Shown here: piece by piece, positions 8,587 through 18,941 of the stretch
How the letters are laid out: every line of letters begins with the position of its first letter
Position numbering within the stretch: position 1 is the stretch's first letter
Assembly: GCA_947373225.1 (NCBI GenBank)
Contig: CANBWX010000001.1
Span: 1-64,000 of the forward strand
Length of the DNA stretch: 64,000 nt
Direction of reading: 5' to 3'
From: Flavobacteriaceae bacterium
GTDB taxonomy: Bacteria > Bacteroidota > Bacteroidia > Flavobacteriales > Flavobacteriaceae
The notes under the pieces: model-generated
What the model saw: only the letters and a program-made list of their open reading frames with translations
Database searches by the model: none
Told to the model about the DNA's origin: nothing
Program-made: the position numbers and the translations under genes

Positions 8587-11500
8587 ATGAGTTTATCCAC
8601 CATAAGCATAAAAAGACCTGTATTAACAATCGTTCTGAATTTAACGATTATTTTGTTTGGTATTATTGGTTATAGTTTTCTTGGCGTAAGGGAATTTCCT
8701 TCGATAGATCCAGCACAAATTTCAATTAGAACGGATTATGCCGGAGCGAATTCTGATATTATCGAATCTCAAATTACGGAGCCACTCGAAAAAGCAATTA
8801 ATTCGATTGATGGAATTAAAAATATAACTTCATCAAGTGTTCAGGGAACCAGCACAATTACTGTCGAATTCAACTTAAACAAAGATTTAGAAACAGCTGC
8901 AAATGATGTTCGTGATAAAGTAGCTTTGGCAGCAAAAACTTTACCCAAAGATATTGATGCACCACCTGTCGTTTCTAAAGCTGATGCCAATGCCGATGCT
9001 ATTATTTCGATGACTTTACAAAGTGACAGCCGAAGCGATTTAGAATTGAGTGATTATGCAGAAAATGTAATCGGACAACGATTAGAAACTATTCCAGGTG
9101 TAAGTGGAATTCAAATTTGGGGTCAGAAAAAATATGCGATGCGCTTGTGGATAGATCCCATAAAACTTTCATCCTATAATTGTACCGTTTCGGATGTAAA
9201 AGATGCACTAAACCAACAAAACGTCGAATTACCTTCAGGAAAATTGACGGGTAATAATACCGAACTCACCGTAAAAACTGTAGGTAATCTTTCGAAAGCA
9301 GAAGAATTCAACAATATTATTATTAAAACTGAAGGAGATAAAACAGTTCGTTTTAGTGATATTGGTACAGCTATTCTTGGGCCAGAAGTTGTCGAAACTA
9401 AAATGAGCCAATCTGGCTTACCAATGGTAGGTGTTGCTATTGTACCACTTCCAGGTTCAAATTATTTAGACATTTCCAAAGAATTTTACAAAAAATTTGA
9501 AGTTTTAAAAAAAGAACTTCCCAAAGATATTAAACTTAATATTGTTATTGATAATACTCTTTTTGTAAAAAAATCAGTACTTGAAGTAGCAGAAACATTA
9601 GGAATTTCTTTGATTCTGGTAATTTTAATTATTTATTTATTTTTTAGGGATTGGGCAATTGCCTTTAGACCATTAATAGATATTCCAGTTTCGTTGATTG
9701 CTACTTTCTTTATCATGTGGCTATTTGGATTTTCGATAAATGTATTAACTTTATTAGCCATTGTATTAGCAACAGGATTAGTTGTTGATGATGGTATTGT
9801 AGTTACCGAAAATATTTTCAAAAAAGTAGAAGCAGGAATGTCGCCAATCGAAGCAGCCATAAAAGGTTCGAACGAAATATTTTTCGCAGTAATTTCGATT
9901 TCGATAACATTAGCAGCAGTTTTCTTGCCTGTAATTTTCCTTGAAGGATTCGTGGGAAGGTTATTTAGGGAATTTGGAGTTGTTATTGGAGCTGCTGTAT
10001 TAATTTCGGCATTTGTTTCATTGACTTTAACACCAATGTTGAATGCTTATTTGATGAAAGGCGGAGAACAAAAAAAATCTAAATTTTATATTGCTACCGA
10101 ACCTTATTTTCAAAAACTAAATACTGGTTATGCCAATGCTTTAGCTCGTTTTATGAAAAGAAAATGGTTGAGTTTCCCTATATTAATTGCTTGTTTTGGA
10201 ATAATCTATTTGTTCTTTTCAATCATCAAAAAAGAGACAGCTCCTTATGATGACCGAAGTGGATTGATAATGAGTATTACAACTGCCGAAGGTTCCTCCT
10301 ATGAATATACTGATCGATTTATGCAGGAGATCTCTAGATTAATTGATGATTCTATTCCGGAGAAAAAAGTAAGTCTAGTGATAACGGCCCCAGGTTTTAA
10401 CGCTTCGGCAACAAACAGTGGACGTGTCAGAATTTCATTAACCGATCCAAGCGAACGAAAAAGAACCCAAAAAGAAATAGCCGATAAGTTGACAAAATGG
10501 ACTAAAAAATATTCGGATGCGAAAACTTCCGTGATGGAGCAACCTACAATTGCAGTGAATAAGCGTGGTGGTTTGCCTATTCAATACATTATTCAAGCAC
10601 CGACATTTGAAAAATTGCGTGAAAAAATTCCATTGTTCATGGACGAAGCGGCTAAGAATTCCACTTTTGCCATTACTGATGTCAATTTGAAATTTAACAA
10701 GCCCGAAATTAACGTTTCTATAGATAGAGAGAAAGCGGAAAGTTTAGGGATTTCGGTTATGGATATAGCGCAAACATTACAGCTTTCGTTAAGTGGTCAG
10801 CGTTTTGGGTACTTTATGAAGAATGGAAAACAATACCAAGTCATTGGACAATTTGAATTGAAAGACCGTTCTAAACCACTTGATTTAACCTCGATGTTTG
10901 TCAAAAATAATAAAGGAGAATTGATACAAATGGATAATGTGGTGAAAGTTGTAGAGAAAAGTAATCCTCCGCAATTGTACCATAATAATAGATATATGTC
11001 GGCAACAGTTTCAGCAAGTCTTGCTCCAGGCAAAAGTATCAGTGATGGAATTGAGGCTATGAATCAAATCAAAGCTAAAGTTCTTGACGATACTTTTACC
11101 ACCGATTTAGGTGGAGAATCCCGTGATTTTGTCGAAAGTAGTTCAAATACTTCTTTCGCTTTTGGACTGGCATTATTATTAATATTCTTGATTCTTTCTG
11201 CACAGTTTGAAAGTTTTATTGATCCGCTGATTATCATTTTGACTGTTCCAATGGCGGTTGCCGGTGCTTTATTCTCTTTATGGTTATTCGATCAAACTTG
11301 GAATATTTTTAGCCAAATTGGAACGATAATGCTGATTGGTTTGGTAACAAAAAACGGAATTCTGATTGTAGAATTCGCCAATCAATTACGAGAGCAAGGA
11401 AAATCAAAAATAGATGCTATTATGGAAGCTTCAGAATCAAGGTTACGCCCTATTTTAATGACAAGTTTAGCAATTTCATTAGGTGCATTACCTATTGCGA

Positions 11501-11682
11501 TGTCACTTGGTGCTGCTTCAACAAGTAGAATTGGTATGGGAGTTGTAATCGTAGGAGGAACAATTTTCTCCTTGGTTTTAACCTTATTTGTTATTCCATC
11601 CATGTATTTTATGTGGTCTAAAGCAAGAAAACATTACCCCGAATTTGACCATATTGACGAATATGAAAAAGAAAGTAAATAA
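8587..11682 (+). CDS. RND efflux transporter, inner-membrane permease
   Basis: A 1,031-aa proton-driven pump of the HAE1/AcrB group. The N-terminal amphipathic start SLSTISIKRPVLTIVLNL leads into TM1. Two large periplasmic loops separate two sets of TM helices, as expected for the duplicated RND fold. The paired aspartates of proton relay are present in TM4 (GLVVDDGIVVTEN, Asp401/402). The length matches AcrB. The 72-nt spacer to the adaptor gene is a low-complexity run of words such as AAATCTAAATTC, common in Flavobacterium. The tolC gene begins 2 nt after the stop. It exports drugs, dyes or metabolites. Confidence 0.95.
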   Translation: MSLSTISIKRPVLTIVLNLTIILFGIIGYSFLGVREFPSIDPAQISIRTDYAGANSDIIESQITEPLEKAINSIDGIKNITSSSVQGTSTITVEFNLNKDLETAANDVRDKVALAAKTLPKDIDAPPVVSKADANADAIISMTLQSDSRSDLELSDYAENVIGQRLETIPGVSGIQIWGQKKYAMRLWIDPIKLSSYNCTVSDVKDALNQQNVELPSGKLTGNNTELTVKTVGNLSKAEEFNNIIIKTEGDKTVRFSDIGTAILGPEVVETKMSQSGLPMVGVAIVPLPGSNYLDISKEFYKKFEVLKKELPKDIKLNIVIDNTLFVKKSVLEVAETLGISLILVILIIYLFFRDWAIAFRPLIDIPVSLIATFFIMWLFGFSINVLTLLAIVLATGLVVDDGIVVTENIFKKVEAGMSPIEAAIKGSNEIFFAVISISITLAAVFLPVIFLEGFVGRLFREFGVVIGAAVLISAFVSLTLTPMLNAYLMKGGEQKKSKFYIATEPYFQKLNTGYANALARFMKRKWLSFPILIACFGIIYLFFSIIKKETAPYDDRSGLIMSITTAEGSSYEYTDRFMQEISRLIDDSIPEKKVSLVITAPGFNASATNSGRVRISLTDPSERKRTQKEIADKLTKWTKKYSDAKTSVMEQPTIAVNKRGGLPIQYIIQAPTFEKLREKIPLFMDEAAKNSTFAITDVNLKFNKPEINVSIDREKAESLGISVMDIAQTLQLSLSGQRFGYFMKNGKQYQVIGQFELKDRSKPLDLTSMFVKNNKGELIQMDNVVKVVEKSNPPQLYHNNRYMSATVSASLAPGKSISDGIEAMNQIKAKVLDDTFTTDLGGESRDFVESSSNTSFAFGLALLLIFLILSAQFESFIDPLIIILTVPMAVAGALFSLWLFDQTWNIFSQIGTIMLIGLVTKNGILIVEFANQLREQGKSKIDAIMEASESRLRPILMTSLAISLGALPIAMSLGAASTSRIGMGVVIVGGTIFSLVLTLFVIPSMYFMWSKARKHYPEFDHIDEYEKESK

Positions 11683-11684
11683 TT

Positions 11685-12998
11685 ATGATGAATTTTAAAA
11701 CGTTTCTTAAAAGCCTAGTTTTATTCTTCTTTTGCATTGCAAAAATGAATGCACAACAAGTTTTAACTATAGAAGATGCAGTAAAAATTGCATTAGAAAA
11801 TAATTACGAAATCAAAATTGCATCTAACAATTTAAACATTGATAAGGCAAATGTAAGCTCTGGTAACGCTGGAATGTTACCTGTAATTATTGCAAATGCT
11901 ACAGATAACAATAATTCTGTGAATAGCAAACAAACCAAGCAAGACGGTACAACAAGTCAGCTTTATAATGCAAAAAATAATACTTTAAATTATGGCGTTG
12001 GACTGGATTGGACGATTTTTGATGGGTTCAAAATGTTTGCCAAACTTGACCAACTAAAAGAGTTACAAAAACTTGGAGAAAGTCAATTAAAGTTGACAAT
12101 AATAACTAAAATTAGTAATGTAAATTCGACTTATTTTGACTTAGTCCAACAGCAGCAGCAACTGGTTGCTTTAGATACAACAATTGTAATTTCGAATCAG
12201 AGATTGGCTTTAGCACAAAATAGGTTTACCATCGGGAAAGCTTCAAAATTAGAAGTATTAAATGCACAAGTTGATTTGAATACCGATAAAGTAGCACTAT
12301 TAAGACAAAAAGAATTGTATGCAAATACAAAGGTTTTGTTGAACCAAATTCTTGCTAGAGATCCAAAAAAAGATTTTAAAGTCGTGGAAATGATTTCTGT
12401 TGACGAAAAATTATTGCTCCCTGAATTGATTTCTTTAGCAGAAAAACAAAATCCAATTCTCGAAACCCAGATTATCAATAAAAGAGTTTCGGAACTGCAA
12501 TTGAAACAAATTAAAGCGAATCGTTATCCAACTTTAGATTTACTTACAGGATATAATTTTGCTGAAACACAATCTGGGCTTGGTTTTATAGCGCAATCCT
12601 CTTCTCATGGACTAAGTTATGGATTTAATGCTACTTTAAATATATTCAATGGGTTTTCACAAATCAGAAATGAAAAAATAGCCAAAATTCAAATCGAAAA
12701 TTCGAAATTTGCAATCGAACAGCAAAATCAGTTATTGAATTCACAGCTAACGATGGCTTATCAAACCTATTTGACGAATATTCAATTAATAGAAATTGAA
12801 GTGAAAAACGTTTCAAATGCGAAGCAAAATCTAGATATTACGCTTGATAAATTCCACATTGGAACAATAACTACTCTCGAATTTAGAACTGCACAATTGA
12901 ATTATATCAATGCAAAAGTGCGTTATAGCAATGCGCAATTTCAAGCTAAATTATCTGAAATTTCTTTGAAAGAATTAGCTGGGAATTTATCGTTATAA
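11685..12998 (+). CDS. TolC family outer-membrane efflux channel
   Basis: A 437-aa outer-membrane factor with a signal peptide (MMNFKTFLKSLVLFFFCIAKMNAQQ, cleavage near Ala-Gln). Two internally repeated OEP domains (about 30-215 and 235-430) are rich in long helices, as expected for the trimeric TolC barrel and tunnel. It completes the tripartite pump with the two upstream genes, and its ATG lies 2 nt after the permease stop, showing co-transcription. ATGs at 11685 and 11688 are both possible starts. Confidence 0.93.
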   Translation: MMNFKTFLKSLVLFFFCIAKMNAQQVLTIEDAVKIALENNYEIKIASNNLNIDKANVSSGNAGMLPVIIANATDNNNSVNSKQTKQDGTTSQLYNAKNNTLNYGVGLDWTIFDGFKMFAKLDQLKELQKLGESQLKLTIITKISNVNSTYFDLVQQQQQLVALDTTIVISNQRLALAQNRFTIGKASKLEVLNAQVDLNTDKVALLRQKELYANTKVLLNQILARDPKKDFKVVEMISVDEKLLLPELISLAEKQNPILETQIINKRVSELQLKQIKANRYPTLDLLTGYNFAETQSGLGFIAQSSSHGLSYGFNATLNIFNGFSQIRNEKIAKIQIENSKFAIEQQNQLLNSQLTMAYQTYLTNIQLIEIEVKNVSNAKQNLDITLDKFHIGTITTLEFRTAQLNYINAKVRYSNAQFQAKLSEISLKELAGNLSL

Positions 12999-13072
12999 GT
13001 TTTTTTTGCAAGATTTGTAATTGTTACGATTATTTTCAATAAATTTAATTTTTGCTTTCTAAAGTAGTTCAA

Positions 13073-13999
13073 ATGATAACCAATAACCGTGCTTTTATAA
13101 ATCCACCTCAATTGTCTAATGAGAAATCATTAAAAACTTTGGTGGAAAATAGAACCGTTTATTCTTTAAATCATTGTGAACTCAATCTATTTGAAACCTA
13201 TGAATCTTCGGCTTTAGTTCCATTAAAATTTAACGATTTGGTGGTAACAAGCATGCTTAGAGGTAAGAAAGTAATGCATCTTTTTGATGATCCAAGTTTT
13301 GAATATTTGCCTGGTGAAACCGTTGTTATTCCTTCAAAAGTCGAAATGAAAATCGATTTTCCAGAAGCTACATTAGATAATCCTACGCAATGTTTGGCTT
13401 TGGCGATAGACCAAACTAAAATTAGTGACACCTTGCATTTCTTGAATGAAAGGTATCCAAAAGAAGGTAACAACCAATTTTGGCATTTGAATTATCAGAA
13501 TTATTTTTTCTACAATAATGTTGAATTGACAACAACTATCAACAAATTGATAAAAGAATGTATGAGCACATCGATCACCAAAGATGTTCTAGCCGATTTG
13601 ACTTTGCAGGAATTATTGATTCGGATTATTCAAACTCAAACTTCAAAAGCTATAGATGACGGATTATTTTCTGATCCGAAAAATCCAATTACACCAGTCA
13701 TAGAATTCATTCGATTGAATTTAAAAGAAAATTTCACCATCAAACATTTGAGTGAAAAAGCATGTATGAGTACCGCTTCTTTTTACCGTTTTTTCAAAAG
13801 AGAATTAGGACAAAGTCCAATTGAATTTATTATTGACGAAAAAATAAGATGTGCCAAACAATTGTTGAAAAACCCAACGATACAAATCAACGAAGTTTGT
13901 TATTTGTCAGGATTTGAAGATTGTAATTATTTCATTCGATTATTCAAAAAGCATGAAGGAATTACGCCAAAACAATATCAATTGTTGCATGTAAATTAA
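13073..13999 (+). CDS. AraC family transcriptional regulator
   Basis: A 308-aa regulator with an N-terminal ligand-sensing domain of the AraC_N type (about 20-190) and a C-terminal double helix-turn-helix (about 215-305; NLKENFTIKHLSEKACMS, then the second helix region and the AraC signature ending GITPKQYQ). The track starts at a TTG at 13052; ATG 13073 (MITNNRAFINPP) is preferred. It lies 74 nt after tolC on the same strand and converges on the DUF779 and aldehyde dehydrogenase genes. In many bacteria this AraC/DUF779/ALDH trio occurs together, so it probably controls the dehydrogenase; control of the efflux operon is an alternative. Confidence 0.9.
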   Translation: MITNNRAFINPPQLSNEKSLKTLVENRTVYSLNHCELNLFETYESSALVPLKFNDLVVTSMLRGKKVMHLFDDPSFEYLPGETVVIPSKVEMKIDFPEATLDNPTQCLALAIDQTKISDTLHFLNERYPKEGNNQFWHLNYQNYFFYNNVELTTTINKLIKECMSTSITKDVLADLTLQELLIRIIQTQTSKAIDDGLFSDPKNPITPVIEFIRLNLKENFTIKHLSEKACMSTASFYRFFKRELGQSPIEFIIDEKIRCAKQLLKNPTIQINEVCYLSGFEDCNYFIRLFKKHEGITPKQYQLLHVN

Positions 14000-14000
14000 A

Positions 14001-14375
14001 CTATTCGATATACTTTAAAGGCTCAAGAGTAAGCTCTTCCTCGGGAGTGAAAATTCGATATTCAATTTTGAATGTTTTTTTCAAAGGTGTTTCCAATGAG
14101 AACCCTCCTACCCCAAAACCCTCGATTACATCCAAAGTAAAATGAGCATGTTTCCAATATTCGAATAAATCTTTATCTACCCAAAACTCGGTATTTTCGA
14201 TTGTACCAATACAAACGTCACCAAATCTTTGGTAAAAACCTCCTTTTTCAAAACATTGTGGCTGCGTCCCTTCGCAACATCCACCCGCTTGATAAAACAT
14301 CAAATCACCGTGTTTTTCTTGTAAAATTTTGATTAATTCTACTGCTTTTTCTGAGGTATCAATTCGTCTTGTCAT
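14001..14375 (-). CDS. DUF779 domain-containing protein
   Basis: A 124-aa cytoplasmic protein with the family's conserved cysteine cluster (GGCCEGTQPQC near residues 32-42), which may bind a metal or act in redox chemistry. DUF779 genes (PF05610) are very often found beside aldehyde dehydrogenases of the alcohol/acetaldehyde oxidation type, but their role is not established. Here it follows the ALDH gene on the same strand, separated by a hairpin terminator, so it may depend on read-through or a weak promoter in the 76-nt gap. It abuts the AraC gene end with a 1-nt gap. Confidence 0.85.
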   Translation of the reverse strand: MTRRIDTSEKAVELIKILQEKHGDLMFYQAGGCCEGTQPQCFEKGGFYQRFGDVCIGTIENTEFWVDKDLFEYWKHAHFTLDVIEGFGVGGFSLETPLKKTFKIEYRIFTPEEELTLEPLKYIE

Positions 14376-14394
14376 TTATATTTATTTAAAAATA

Positions 14395-14426
14395 AAACCT
14401 GACAAACTATAGAATCTGTCAGGTTT
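14395..14426 (-). terminator. Intrinsic terminator after the aldehyde dehydrogenase gene
   Basis: A perfect stem AAACCTGACA/TGTCAGGTTT with a 12-nt loop is followed on the minus strand by a T-rich tract (TTTTATTTTT). It lies between the dehydrogenase stop codon and the DUF779 start, so it would limit expression of DUF779 relative to the dehydrogenase. Confidence 0.8.
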
Positions 14427-14451
14427 AAAATTAATCAATTTGTTGCAACTA

Positions 14452-15957
14452 CTAAAAGAAACCTAATTTCTTTTTATCGTAAGAAATCAACATATTTTTT
14501 GTTTGACGATAATGCCCTAACATCATTTTATGGTTTTCACGACCAATTCCTGATTGTTTGTAACCTCCAAAAGGCGCGCCAGCTGGGTAAGAATGATATT
14601 GATTTACCCAAACACGACCCGCTTGAATCGCTCTTGGAACCTGATAAATTTCGTGTGCATCACGTGTCCAAACTCCAGCTCCCAAACCGTACATGGTATC
14701 ATTTGCAATTTCAATCGCTTCTTCAGTTGTTTTGAAAGTAGTCACCGCCAATACAGGTCCGAAGATTTCTTCCTGAAAAATACGCATTTTATTATTTCCT
14801 TTGAAAAGTGTTGGTTTGATATAATAACCGCCTGAAAGATTTCCTTCCAAATCGTTTGCTTCACCTCCAATCAATACTTCAGCGCCTTCTTCTTTTCCTA
14901 ATTTAATGTACGAAAGAATTTTTTCTTTTTGAACCATTGACGTCTGAGCTCCCATCATTGTTGTTCTGTCTAATGGATTTCCTAATTTTATTGCTGCTGT
15001 TCTTTCGATTACACGAGCAATAAATTTTTCGTAAATATCTTCATGAATTAATAAACGAGAAGGACACGTACAAACTTCACCTTGATTTAAGGCGAATAAA
15101 ACAGCACCTTCAATCGCTTTATCGAAGAAATCATCGTCAGCATCGCCAACAGATTTCATGAATATATTAGGCGATTTTCCACCTAATTCTAAGGTTACAG
15201 GAATAATATTTTCGGTAGCATATTGCATAACCAAACGACCTGTTGGCGTAGAACCAGTAAATGCAGCCTTTGATACTTTTTTGTTGGTTACCAAAGCTCT
15301 TCCCAATTCAGCACCAAAACCATTAACGATATTTACAACTCCTGGAGGAAGTAAATCACCGATTAATTCCATCAATACTAAGATAGAAATTGGAGTACTT
15401 TCGGCTGGTTTTAAAACCACAGTATTTCCTGCTGCTAATGCTGGAGCCAGTTTCCAAACAGCCATTAATATTGGAAAATTCCAAGGAATAATTTGAGCAA
15501 TTACTCCCAATGGTTCGCTCAAAGCAATAGAAACCGTTTGATTGTCTAATTCCGCAATTGAACTTTCTTCTGCACGAATTACACCTGCAAAATATCTGAA
15601 ATGGTCTATCGCCAAAGGAATATCTGCCGCTAATGTTTCGCGAATTGCCTTACCATTATCAATAGTTTCAACAGTTGCAATATATTCAAGATTATCTTCA
15701 ATAACTTGTGCAATTTTATTCAAGAGATTACTACGTTCTGTAGCAGATGTTTTTCCCCATGTTTGAAAGGCTTCGTGCGCTTTGTCAACAGCCAAATCAA
15801 TATCAACTTTTGTTGAATGTGCCGCTCTTGTAAAAACTTTTCCATCAATAGGAGAAACAACATCAAAATATTGTCCCCCAATTGGCGCTACGAATTTTCC
15901 ACCAATGTAATTATCATACGTTGCCTTAAAATCAGGTCTTTTTACTATGTTATCCAT
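14452..15957 (-). CDS. NAD(P)-dependent aldehyde dehydrogenase
   Basis: A 501-aa member of the ALDH superfamily that oxidises an aldehyde to the carboxylate. Visible elements are the cofactor region ([20 protein letters not shown], then KPAESTP), the catalytic glutamate in [12 protein letters not shown], the catalytic cysteine region [11 protein letters not shown], and the C-terminal [17 protein letters not shown]. The CTCPSR form and the DUF779/AraC neighbours fit the acetaldehyde/ethanol-type dehydrogenases (ExaC/AldB group). A TATTTTTG -7 box lies 24 nt before the ATG. The exact substrate is inferred only from the group. Confidence 0.93.
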   Translation of the reverse strand: MDNIVKRPDFKATYDNYIGGKFVAPIGGQYFDVVSPIDGKVFTRAAHSTKVDIDLAVDKAHEAFQTWGKTSATERSNLLNKIAQVIEDNLEYIATVETIDNGKAIRETLAADIPLAIDHFRYFAGVIRAEESSIAELDNQTVSIALSEPLGVIAQIIPWNFPILMAVWKLAPALAAGNTVVLKPAESTPISILVLMELIGDLLPPGVVNIVNGFGAELGRALVTNKKVSKAAFTGSTPTGRLVMQYATENIIPVTLELGGKSPNIFMKSVGDADDDFFDKAIEGAVLFALNQGEVCTCPSRLLIHEDIYEKFIARVIERTAAIKLGNPLDRTTMMGAQTSMVQKEKILSYIKLGKEEGAEVLIGGEANDLEGNLSGGYYIKPTLFKGNNKMRIFQEEIFGPVLAVTTFKTTEEAIEIANDTMYGLGAGVWTRDAHEIYQVPRAIQAGRVWVNQYHSYPAGAPFGGYKQSGIGRENHKMMLGHYRQTKNMLISYDKKKLGFF

Positions 15958-15980
15958 GTTATATTATTTATTTGTTTTTT

Positions 15981-16097
15981 CAAAAATAGTCCTATCCTAA
16001 TTATCAAAATAGCACAAATCATTCAACTAATAGCATAAAATTTTCATATGTGTTTTTTTATTTTAATATAATTATATAATGTGTAATTATATTAAAA
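15981..16097 (-). promoter_or_regulatory. Aldehyde dehydrogenase promoter with upstream inverted repeat
   Basis: The divergent gap between the dehydrogenase and pheT is 265 nt. On the minus strand TATTTTTG (15981-15988) is a good -7 box. About 75 nt upstream of it lies a perfect 14-bp inverted repeat, TTTTAATATAATTA/TAATTATATTAAAA (16061-16097), with a 9-nt spacer. The position is suitable for a regulator such as the AraC protein, although AraC proteins more often bind direct repeats. The sequence is very AT-rich, so chance symmetry cannot be excluded. Confidence 0.45.
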
Positions 16098-16193
16098 TAA
16101 TATTACATAATTCTTAATTTAAATTTGATTCAAATACCCAAATTCAAGTATAAAAAACCAAATGATTTGTTTCTTACTCCAAACTGCAATCCT

Positions 16194-16201
16194 TATATTT
16201 G
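16194..16201 (+). promoter_or_regulatory. -7 box TATATTTG before pheT
   Basis: TATATTTG is a full match to the Bacteroidota -7 consensus and lies 21 nt before the pheT ATG, which gives a very short leader. A TTG at 16167 is a possible but distant -33 element. Confidence 0.6.
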
Positions 16202-16222
16202 CAATCTTATTAAATTTGACAG

Positions 16223-18643
16223 ATGAAAATATCATATAATTGGTTAAAACAATTCATTAAAATAGACTGGAAATCCGAAGAAACGGCCGCTTTATTGACA
16301 GATTTAGGTCTGGAAGTAGAAGTTGTCGAAAAATATCAATCGGTAAAAGGCGGATTAGAAGGCATTGTTGTTGGCCACGTTCTTACTTGCATTCAACATC
16401 CTGACGCTGATAGACTGAAAATAACCACCGTAGATTTAGGCGATGGTATTCCAGTGCAGATTGTTTGTGGAGCTGCCAACGTAGCTGCAGGTCAAAAAGT
16501 ACCAGTTGCAACCATCGGAACAACATTATACGACAAAGAAGGAGTAGCTTTTCAAATAAAAAAAGGAAAAATTCGCGGACAAGAAAGCCACGGAATGATT
16601 TGCGCCGAAGATGAATTAGGCCTTGGCGAAAGTCATGAAGGAATCATGGTTCTTGATGATTCTATAGCCGCAGGAACAACTGCTGCGAGTGTTTTCAAAA
16701 TTGAAAATGATGAAGTTTTCGAAATTGGATTAACTCCAAATCGAGCCGATGCCATGAGTCACTTCGGAACGGCAAGAGATTTAAGAGCTGGTTTATTGCA
16801 AACGGGTGTCAATGTCGAATTGATTACACCGTCAGTTAGTAATTTTAGAGTAGATACAAGATCATTGAAAATTGATGTCAATGTTGAAAAAAGTTTATTA
16901 GCACCAAGATATTGCGGCGTTACGATTTCTGGAATTACAATAAAACCCTCTCCTGCTTGGTTACAAAACCGTTTGAAGGCTATTGGTATCAATCCGAAAA
17001 ATAATATTGTCGATGTAACTAATTACGTTTTACACGAATTAGGACAACCGCTTCACGCCTTTGATGCTGCCAAAATTAATGGCAAAATAATTGTAAAAAC
17101 CCTTCCTTCTGGAACTAAATTTACAACACTTGATGATGTAGAAAGAACTTTGCATGAAGAAGATTTAATGATTTGTGACGAAAAAGGTCCTTTATGTATT
17201 GCGGGAGTTTTTGGAGGAAAAGAATCTGGAGTTTCGGAAACTACAACTTCAATTTTTCTAGAAAGTGCTTATTTTAATCCTGTTAGCATTCGAAAAAGTG
17301 CCAAAAGACATCAATTAAATACCGATGCTTCGTTTCGTTTTGAAAGAGGAATCGATCCAAGTATAACTGCTTACGCCTTAAAACGTGCTGCTTTATTGAT
17401 TCAAGAAGTTGCCGGTGGCGAAATAACTTCGGATATTGTTGATATTTATCCAAAGAAAATTGAGGATTTTCCAGTAGTTTTAAATTTCAATAATGTAAAG
17501 AAAATTATTGGTCAAGAACTATCAAAAGAAATCATAAAAAACATTTTGGCTTCATTAGAAATCAAAGTGAATAGTGTTTCCGATGCTGGATTAGGTTTGA
17601 TAATCCCTGCTTATCGTGTCGATGTTCAAAGAGAAATTGATGTGATTGAAGAAATTCTTCGCGTTTATGGATATAACAATATCAAATTTTCGGAGAAATT
17701 GAATGCTACGGTTTCAATTGCTCCTAGAACCGAAGATTATAAAGTTCAAAACGTCATTGCAACTCAATTGAATTCACAAGGGTTTAATGAGATGATGGCC
17801 AATTCTTTGACTACTCCTTCTTATGTTCAATTATCCGAAAACCTAAAAGAGGAACATAACGTAATAATATTAAATCCGTTAAGCAATGATTTGTCGGCGA
17901 TGCGACAATCTTTATTATTCTCAGGGTTAGAAGCTATATCGTATAACATCAATCGTAGAAATGCAGATTTGAAATTTTTCGAATTTGGAAAAAGCTATCA
18001 CAAACTTCCTTCTGGTTACGAAGAAAATAAGCATTTAACAATGTTCATTACTGGAAACAGAAACCAAGAAAGCTGGACAAATACACAAAAACCTTCGGAT
18101 TTCTTTTTATTCAAAGGGTATATAAACGGAGTTCTTTCGAGATTAGGAATTCAAAAAACACAAAATCTGCCAATGACATCGGATGTGTTTTCGGAAGGAA
18201 TTGCAGTAGGTTTTGGAAATGAAATCATCGTAGAATATGGTGTTGTAAAAAAATCAGTTTTAAAACATTTCGATATTAAGCAAGAGGTTTTGTTCGCCGA
18301 TTTTAACTGGGCTTTGATTTTGAAATTACTTTCTAATAAAATCAAATTCACCGAAATTCCTAAATATCCAGAAGTTCGCAGAGATTTATCTTTATTATTA
18401 GATGACAACGTAACATTCGATTCTATTTATTCTATCGCTAGACAAACGGAGAAAGCGTTATTGAAAGACATTAGTTTATTTGATGTTTATCAAGGTAAAA
18501 ATCTTCCAGAAGGTAAGAAATCGTATGCGGTAAGTTTCTCCATTCAAGACACTACAAAAACCTTGACCGATGTTCAAATTGACAAAATCATGAGCAAATT
18601 GCAAAAGAATTTTGAAACGGAATTAGGTGCTAGTTTGAGATAA
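16223..18643 (+). CDS. pheT: Phenylalanine--tRNA ligase beta subunit
   Basis: The large subunit of the alpha2-beta2 phenylalanyl-tRNA synthetase, 806 aa and of normal bacterial length. Domain order: N-terminal MKISYNWLKQFI, the tRNA-binding/EMAP-like domain (about 40-150), B3/4 editing domain (about 210-370), B5 domain (about 400-475), the core synthetase-like domain, and the C-terminal anticodon-binding fold (FDX-ACB), which begins about 715 with FTEIPKYPEVRRDLSLL. The alpha-subunit gene pheS is not in the window, so the two subunits are unlinked here. A strong terminator follows. Confidence 0.97.
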   Translation: MKISYNWLKQFIKIDWKSEETAALLTDLGLEVEVVEKYQSVKGGLEGIVVGHVLTCIQHPDADRLKITTVDLGDGIPVQIVCGAANVAAGQKVPVATIGTTLYDKEGVAFQIKKGKIRGQESHGMICAEDELGLGESHEGIMVLDDSIAAGTTAASVFKIENDEVFEIGLTPNRADAMSHFGTARDLRAGLLQTGVNVELITPSVSNFRVDTRSLKIDVNVEKSLLAPRYCGVTISGITIKPSPAWLQNRLKAIGINPKNNIVDVTNYVLHELGQPLHAFDAAKINGKIIVKTLPSGTKFTTLDDVERTLHEEDLMICDEKGPLCIAGVFGGKESGVSETTTSIFLESAYFNPVSIRKSAKRHQLNTDASFRFERGIDPSITAYALKRAALLIQEVAGGEITSDIVDIYPKKIEDFPVVLNFNNVKKIIGQELSKEIIKNILASLEIKVNSVSDAGLGLIIPAYRVDVQREIDVIEEILRVYGYNNIKFSEKLNATVSIAPRTEDYKVQNVIATQLNSQGFNEMMANSLTTPSYVQLSENLKEEHNVIILNPLSNDLSAMRQSLLFSGLEAISYNINRRNADLKFFEFGKSYHKLPSGYEENKHLTMFITGNRNQESWTNTQKPSDFFLFKGYINGVLSRLGIQKTQNLPMTSDVFSEGIAVGFGNEIIVEYGVVKKSVLKHFDIKQEVLFADFNWALILKLLSNKIKFTEIPKYPEVRRDLSLLLDDNVTFDSIYSIARQTEKALLKDISLFDVYQGKNLPEGKKSYAVSFSIQDTTKTLTDVQIDKIMSKLQKNFETELGASLR

Positions 18644-18717
18644 TATTTTTATCTAACCATCTAAGGCATTTAAGATCATTTAAGTTGAATGCTTTTCGAA
18701 TAGTATAAAATGTAAAA

Positions 18718-18748
18718 ACTCCCAATTCGGAATTGGGAGTTTTTTTTG
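18718..18748 (+). terminator. Intrinsic terminator of pheT
   Basis: The stem ACTCCCAATTC/GAATTGGGAGT is followed by eight T residues. It lies about 75 nt after the pheT stop codon. Confidence 0.9.
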
Positions 18749-18831
18749 ATACAATTCTAAGTGACTAAATGATTAAGTTCTTGAAAAATTGAAATTAGAA
18801 GCTATGAAATAATCTCTTAAAAAAGCAGATT

Positions 18832-18917
18832 CCCTAGCCCTGATAGCAACGGAAATCCTTTATGGTTTTTCTTTAAAACCATAAAGATTGAAGTGAATAG
18901 CAGGAGAAAGCTCCTAA
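18832..18917 (+). repeat. Modular dispersed repeat, copy A
   Basis: This element begins TAGCCCTGATAGCAACGGAA, continues with AATCC and an internal hairpin (TATGGTTTT/AAAACCATA), then AAGATTGAAGTGAATAGC, and ends GGAGAAAGCTCCTAA. The same head and tail flank different middle parts in copies B (20949-21093) and C (43250-43383), and copy D (32543-32629) shares the core. It lies between the pheT and rpsA terminators. No ORF is present. Confidence 0.7.
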
Positions 18918-18941
18918 TAAAAATGGTGTAAATAAAAAAAA

